Assembly: GCA_030998225.1 (NCBI GenBank)
Contig: JAPYXD010000738.1
Coordinates: forward strand, 806,001-870,000
Source: Diplolepis rosae
Taxonomy: Eukaryota; Arthropoda; Insecta; Hymenoptera; Diplolepididae
Direction of reading: 5' to 3'
DNA length: 64,000 bases
Of this stretch, positions 57,701-64,000 are shown piece by piece. The notes below the pieces were generated by a model. The model was not told where the DNA came from and ran no database searches. It saw only the letters and a list, made by a program, of their open reading frames with translations. Position 1 is the first letter of the stretch. Each line of letters begins with the position of its first letter. The translations under genes and the position numbers were made by a program.

Positions 57701-60700
57701 AGTCAAAATGGGCAAAAACTGACCCGAAACTCGATGATTTTGAAATAGACGGTAAACTCTCACCCAAAACTAGAATCTTGTGACATTTTTCACATGCCCC
57801 ACCTGAAAGACGAAAACAAGAGCTACTTAAAAAAACTATTAATATAAATTCATGTGTCGGAAAACAGTCAAAATGGGTAAAAACTGAGCCGAAATTCGAT
57901 GATTTTGAGTTAGACGGTAAACTCTCAACCAAAAATAGAAACTTGTGACATTTTTGTCATGTATCGCCCTAAAGACGACAACAAGAGCTACTTAAAAATT
58001 AATTAATAAAAATTAATTTGTCGGAAGAAAGTCAAAATGGGTAAAAACTGACCCGAAATTCGATGATTTTGAGTTAGACGGTAAATTCTCACCCAAAACA
58101 AGAAACTTGTGACATTTGTCACATGGACAACCTGGCTGTCAATAACAAGGGCTACGTAAAGAGAATTATATAATGAAAATTCATTTGTCGGAAGACAGTC
58201 AAAATGGGCAAAAACTGACCCTGAATTCGATGATTTTGAGTTAGACGGTAAATTCTCACCCAAAACTAGGAACATGTGACATTTTTCAAATGACCCACCT
58301 GAAAGACAATAAGAAGGGCTACTTAAAAAAAATTATTTAATAAAAATTCATTCGTCGGAAGAAAGTCAAAATGGGTAAAAACTGACCCGAAATTCGATGA
58401 TTTTGAGGTAGACGCTAAAATCTCACCCAAAAATAGAAACTTGTGACATTTCTCACATGTACCGCCCTAAAGATGATAACAAGAGCTACTTAAAAAGAAT
58501 TATTTAATGAAAATTCATTTTTCGGAGGAAAGTCAAAATGGGAATAAACTGACCCGGAATTCGATGATTTTGAGTTAGACGGTAAATTCTCACCCAAAAC
58601 CAGAAACTTGTGGAATTTTTCACATGCCCTACCTAAAAGTCAATAACAAGGGCTACTAAAAGAGAATTATATTGAAAATTCATTTGTCGAAAGACAGTCA
58701 AAATGGGCAAAAACTGACCGCGAATTCGATGATTTTGAGTTAGACGTTAAATTCTCACCGAAAACTAGAAATTTGTGACATTTTTTACATGTACTGCCCT
58801 AATGGCGATAACAAGAGCTACTTAAAAAGAATTATTTAAAAAAATTCATTTGTCGGAAGAATGTCAAAATGGGAAAAAACTGACCCGGAATTCGATGATT
58901 TTGAGTTAGACTGTAAATTCTCACGCAAAACTAGAAACCTGTGACATTTTTCACGTGCCCTACCTGAAAGACGATAAAAACAGCTACTTAAAGAGAATTA
59001 TATAATGAAAATTCATTTGTCGGAAGACAGTCAAAATGTGCGAAAACTGACCCTGAATTCGATGATTTTGAGTTAGACGGTAAATTCTCACCCAAAACTA
59101 GAAACTTGTGGAATTTTTCACATGCCCACCCTCAACGACAATAAGAAGGGCTACTTAAAGAGAATTATATTGAAAATTCATTTGTCGAAAGACAGTCAAA
59201 ATGGGCAAAAACTGACCGCGAATTCGATGATTTTGTGTTAGACGGTAAATTCTCACCCAAAACTAGAAACTTGTGACATTTTTCAAACGCCCCCCATAAA
59301 GGACAATAAGAAGGGCTAATTAAAAAAAATTATTTAATAAAAAGTCATTTGTCGGAAGAAAGTAAAAATGGGTAAAAACTGACCCAAAATTCGATGATTT
59401 TGAGTTAGACGGTAAATTCTCACCCAAAACTAGAAACTTGTGGAATTTTTCACATGCCCTACCTGAACGTCGATAACAAGGGGTACTTAAAGAGAATTAT
59501 ATAATGAAAAGTCATTTGTTGGAAGACAGTCAAAATGTGCGAAAACTGACCCTGAATTCGATGATTTTGAGTTAGACGGTAAATTCTCACCCAAAAATAG
59601 AAAGTTGTGACATTTTACAAACCCCAAACATAAAGGACAAAAAGAAGGGCTAATTAAAAAAAATAATTTAATAAAAATACATTTTACGGAAGAAAGTCAA
59701 AATGGGTAAAAACTGACCCGAAACTCGATGATTTTGAAATAGACGGTAAATTCTCACCCAAAACAAGAAACTTGTGACATTTTTCACATGCCCTACCTGG
59801 GTGTCAATAACAAGGGCTACTTAAAGAGAATTATATAATGAAAATTCATTTGTCGGAAGACAGTCAAAATGGGCAAAAACTGACCCTGAATTCGATGATT
59901 TTGAGTTAGACGGTAAATTCTCACCCAAAACTAGGAACATGTGACATTTTTCAAATGACCCACCTGAAAGACAATAAGAAGGGCTACTTAAAAAAAATTA
60001 TTTAATAAAAATTCATTCGTCGGAAGAAAGTCAAAATGGGAAAAAACTGACCCGGTATTTGATGATTTTGAGGTAGACGCTAAAATCTCACCCAAAAATA
60101 GAAACTTGTGACATTTCTCACATGTACCGCCCTAAAGATGATAACAAGAGCTACTTAAAAAAAACTATTTCATAAAAATTCATTTGACGCAAGACAGTCA
60201 AAATGGGCAAAAACTGACCCGAAACTCGATGATTTTGAGTTAGACGGTAAACTCTCACCCAAAACTAGAAGCTTGTGATATTTTTCACATGCCCCACCTG
60301 AAAGACGAAAACAAGGGCTACTTAAAAAAAACTACTTGATAAAAATCCATGTGTCGGAAGACAGTCAAAATGGGTAAAAACTGATATGAAATTCGATGAT
60401 TTTGATTTAGATGGTAAACTCTCCAAAAATAGAAACTTGTGACATTTTTCACATGTACCGCCCTAAAGCCGACAACAAGAGCTACTTAAAAATTAATTAA
60501 TAAAAATTCTTTTGTCGGAAGAAAGTCAAAATGGCAAAAAACTGACCCGGTATTCGATGATTTTGAGTTAGAAGGTAAATTATCACCCAAAACTAGAAAC
60601 TTGTGACATTTTTCACATGTACCGCCCTAAAGACGATAACAAGAGCTACTTAAAAAAAACTATTTCATAAAAATTCATTTGTCGGAGGAAAGTCAAAATG

Positions 60701-63700
60701 GGAATAAGCTGACCCGGAATTCGATGACTTTGAGTTAGACGGTAAATTCTCACCCAAACCTGGAAACTTGTGACATTTTTCACATGCCCCACCTGAAAGG
60801 CGAAAACAAGAGCTACTTAAAAAAAACTATTAATAAAAATTCATGTGTCGGAAGACAGTCAAAATGGGCAAAAACTGACCCTGAATTCGATGATTTTGAG
60901 TTAGACGGTAAATTCTCACCCAAAACTAGGAACTTGTGACATTTTCCAAATGCCCCACCTGAAAGACAATAAGAAGGGCTACTTAAAAAAAATTATTTAA
61001 TAAAAATTCATTTGTCGGAAGAAAGTCAAAATGGGTAAAAACTGATACGAAATTCGATGATTTTGAGTTAGATGGTAAACTCTCACCCAAAAATAGAAAC
61101 TTGTGACATTTCTCACATGTACCGCCCTAAAGACGATAACAAGCGCTACTTAAAGAGAATTATTTAATGAAAATTCATTTGTCGGAGGAAAGTCAAAATG
61201 GGAATAAACTGACCCGGAATTCGATGATTTTGAGTTAGACGGTAAATTCTCACCCAAAACCAGAAACTTGTGGAATTTTTCACATGCCCTACCTAAAAGT
61301 CAATAACAAGGGCTACTGAAAGAGAATTATATTGAAAATTCATTTGTCGGAAGAAAGTCAAAATGGGTAAAAACTGACCGCGAATTCGATGATTTTGAGT
61401 TAGACGGTAAATTCTCACCGAAAACTAGAAATTTGTGACATTTTTTACATGTACTGCCCTAATGGCGATAACAAGAGCTACTTAAAAAGAATTATTTAAA
61501 AAAATTCATTTGTCGGAAGAATGTCAAAATGGGAAAAAACTGACCCGGAATTCGATGATTTTGAGTTAGACTGTAAATTCTCACCCAAAACTAGAAACTT
61601 GTGGCATTTTTCACATGCCCTACCTGAAAGACGATAAAAACAGCTACTTAAAGAGAATTATATAATGAAAATTCATTTGTCGGAAGACAGTCAAAATGTG
61701 CGAAAACTGACCCTGAATTCGATGATTTTGAGTTAGACGGTAAATTCTCACCCAAAACTAGAAACTTGTGACATTTTTCAAACGCCCCACCTAAAGGACA
61801 ATAAGAAGGGCTACTTAAAAAAAAATATTTAATAAAAATTAATTTGTCGGAAGAAAGTCAAAATGGGTAAAAACTGACCCGAAACTCGATGATTTTGAAA
61901 TAGACGGTAAACTCTCACCCAAAACTAGAAACTTGTGACATTTTTCACATGCCCTACCTGAAAGTCAATAACAAGGTCTACTTAAAGAGAATTATATAAT
62001 GAAAATTCATTTGTCGGAAGACAGTCAAAATGGGCAAAAACTGACCCGGAATTCGATGATTTTGGGTTAGACGGTAAATTCTCACCCAAAACCAGAAACT
62101 TGTGGAATTTTTCACATGCCCTACATAAAAGTCAATAACAAGGGCTACTTAAAGAGAATTATATAATGAAAATTAATTTGTCGGAAGACACACAAAATGG
62201 GAAAAAACTGACCCTGAATTCGATGATTTTGAGTTAGACTGTAAATTCTCACGCAAAACTAGAAACTTGTGGCATCTTTCACGTGCCCTACCTGAAAGAC
62301 GATAAAAACAGCTACTTAAAGAGAATTATATAATGAAAATTCATTTGTAGAAAGACAGTCAAAATGGGCAAAAACTGACCGCGAATTCGATGATTTTGAG
62401 TTAGACGGTAAATTCTCACCCAAAACTAGAAACTTGTGACATTTTTCAAACGCCCCACCTAAAGGACAATAAGAAGGGCTACTTAAAAAAAATTATTTAA
62501 TAAAAAGTCATTTGTCGGAAGAAAGTCAAAATGGGTAAAAACTGACCCAAAATTCGATGATTTTGAGTTAGACGGTAAATTCTCACCCAAAACTAGAAAC
62601 TTGTGGAATTTTTCACATGCCCTACCTGAACGTCGATAACAAGGGGTACTTAAAGAGAATTATTTAATGAAAATTCATTTGTCGGAAGACAGTCAAAATG
62701 GGCAAAAACTGACCCTGCATTCGATGATTTTGAGTTAGCCGTTAAAGTCTCACCCAAAACAAGAAACTTGTGACATTTTTCACATGCCCTACCTGAAAGT
62801 CAATAACAAGGGCTACTTAAAGAGAATAATATAGTGAAAATTCATTTGTCGGTAGACAGTCAAAATGGGCAAAAACTGACCCTGAATTCGATGATTTTGA
62901 GTTAGACGGTAAATTCTCACCAAAACTAGAAACTTGTGGCATTTTTCACATGCCCTACCTGAAAGACGATAAAAACAGCTACTTAAAGAGAATTATATAA
63001 TGAAAATTCATTTGTCGGAAGACAGTCAAAATGGGCAAAAACTGACCGCGAATTCGATGATTTTGTGTTAGACGGTAAACTCTCACCCAAAACTAGAAAC
63101 TTGTGACATTTTTCAAACGCCCCACCTAAAGGACAATAAGAAGGGCTACTTAAAAAAAATTATTTAATAAAAATTCATTTGTCGGAAGAAAGTCAAAATG
63201 GGTAAAAACTGACCCGAAACTCGATGATTTTGAAAATAGACGGTAAATTCTCACCCAAAACTAGAAACTTGTTGAATTTTTCACATGCCCTACCTGAACG
63301 TCGATAACAAGGGGTACTTAAAGAGAATTATATAATGAAAAGTCATTTGTTGGAAGACAGTCAAAATGTGCGAAAACTGACCCTGAATTCGATGATTTTG
63401 AGTTAGACGGTAAATTCTCACCCAAAAATAGAAAGTTGTGACATTTTTCAAACCCCCCACCTAAAGGACAATAAGAAGGGCTACTTAAAATAAACTATTT
63501 AATAAAAATTCATTTGTCGGAAGAAAGTCAAAATGGGTAAAAACTGACCCGAAACTCGATGATTTTGAAATAGACGGTAAACTCTCACCCAAAACTAGAA
63601 ACTTGTGACATTTTTCACATGCCCTACCTGAAAGTCAATAACAAGGGCTACTTAAAGAGAATTATATAATGAAAATTCATTTGTCGGAAGACAGTCAAAA

Positions 63701-64000
63701 TGGGCAAAAACTGACCCGGAATTCGATGATTTTGAGTTAGACGGTAAATTCTCACCCAAAACTAGGAACATGTGACATTTTTCAAATGACCCACCTGAAA
63801 GACAATAAGAAGGGCTACTTAAAAAAAATTATTTAATAAAAATTCATTTGTCGCAAGAATGTCAAAATGGGAAAAAACTGACCCGGTATTTGATGATTTT
63901 GAGTTAGACGCTAAAATCTCACCCAAAAATAGAAACTTGTGACATTTTTCACATGTACCGCCCTAAAGACGATAACAAGAGCTACTTAAAAAAAACTATT
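45730..64000. repeat. ~165-bp satellite DNA, about 110 monomers, continues past the window
   Basis: The landmark GATGATTTTGAGTTAGACGG recurs at 45928, 46094, 46261, 46425, 46592 and 46756, spaced 164-167 bases, and so on to the end. Each monomer also has CTAGAAACTTGTGACATTTT, TCACATG, GGGCTACTTAAA and TTCATTTGTCGGAAGA. Monomers fall into types that recur in the same order. A variant GATTTTTAGTTGG lies at 48420, 50908, 53072, 55069 and 57564, giving blocks of 2488, 2164, 1997 and 2495 bases (15, 13, 12 and 15 monomers). Because 165 is 55 codons, minus-strand frames stay open over two monomers by chance; I do not treat them as genes. The right end of the array is outside the window. Confidence 0.97.

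Noticed and set aside
48822..58275. Minus-strand open frames of 90-100 codons in the satellite
   Set aside because: They recur because the monomer is 165 bases (55 codons); the composition and the repeat nature do not support genes.
45730..64000. CRISPR array or CENP-B box in the repeats
   Set aside because: The repeats are contiguous without unique spacers, and no match to the TTCG-N4-A-N2-CGGG pattern was found in the monomer.

Overview
The window is eukaryotic, most likely from an insect and possibly a hymenopteran. This rests on small GT-AG introns, one host exon of a short-chain dehydrogenase, insect-type transposons (errantivirus-like, Ty3/gypsy, Penelope, CACTA/EnSpm, mariner/Tc1, pogo) and a long satellite. 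The exact organism cannot be told from the sequence. Nearly every coding stretch is a decayed transposable element. The only clear host-gene piece is the 125-nt exon at 37084-37208.

Layout. 1-7251: errantivirus-like LTR element on the + strand with gag, pol and env; its 5' LTR is cut by the window edge, and it carries several nonsense codons, frameshifts and a gag/protease deletion. 7558-15375: a second Ty3/gypsy element on the - strand with long LTRs (1310 and 967 bp), a PBS and a polypurine tract; it is broken, and its RT has lost the catalytic YxDD box. 15376-16520: unclassified LTR-like sequence followed by degenerate ~65-bp repeats. About 16530-18900: Penelope-like element (- strand) with RT and GIY-YIG endonuclease. 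19019-21290: a nine-exon BEN-domain gene (- strand) lying back to back with a CACTA/EnSpm-type transposase gene at 21335-23983 (+ strand). The transposase is followed by ~170-bp repeats rich in the perfect palindrome TCATATATGA.

23726-30279 is a near-identical tandem duplication of about 3.28 kb. Each copy holds the transposase C-terminus, the palindromic repeats, a dispersed repeat and a gypsy LTR. 30280-31516 is the rest of a truncated, chimeric gypsy element. 31517-32110 is a transposase C-terminal relic. 32737-34823 holds three 124-bp repeats followed by a broken cysteine-rich, transposase-like gene I cannot classify. 34908-35494 holds two small inverted-repeat elements, one of them a deleted mariner. 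The host exon follows.

38700-40000 is a four-unit ~339-bp array; each unit has a tRNA-like head with A and B boxes and ends that head with seven Ts, so it could be a tandem Pol III gene array. 40487-45500 holds a hairpin, a deleted Tc1, a two-exon THAP-domain pseudogene with a pogo-type MITE beside its splice donor, a mariner relic, and a gypsy RNase H fragment interrupted by a MITE with an 8-bp target duplication. From about 45730 to the end runs a ~165-bp satellite of roughly 110 monomers, with signs of higher-order repeats of about 2.0-2.5 kb.

The genes do not form one pathway. The most likely functional grouping is the transposase, the BEN-domain protein and the palindromic subterminal repeats, which could be the parts of one CACTA-type transposon.
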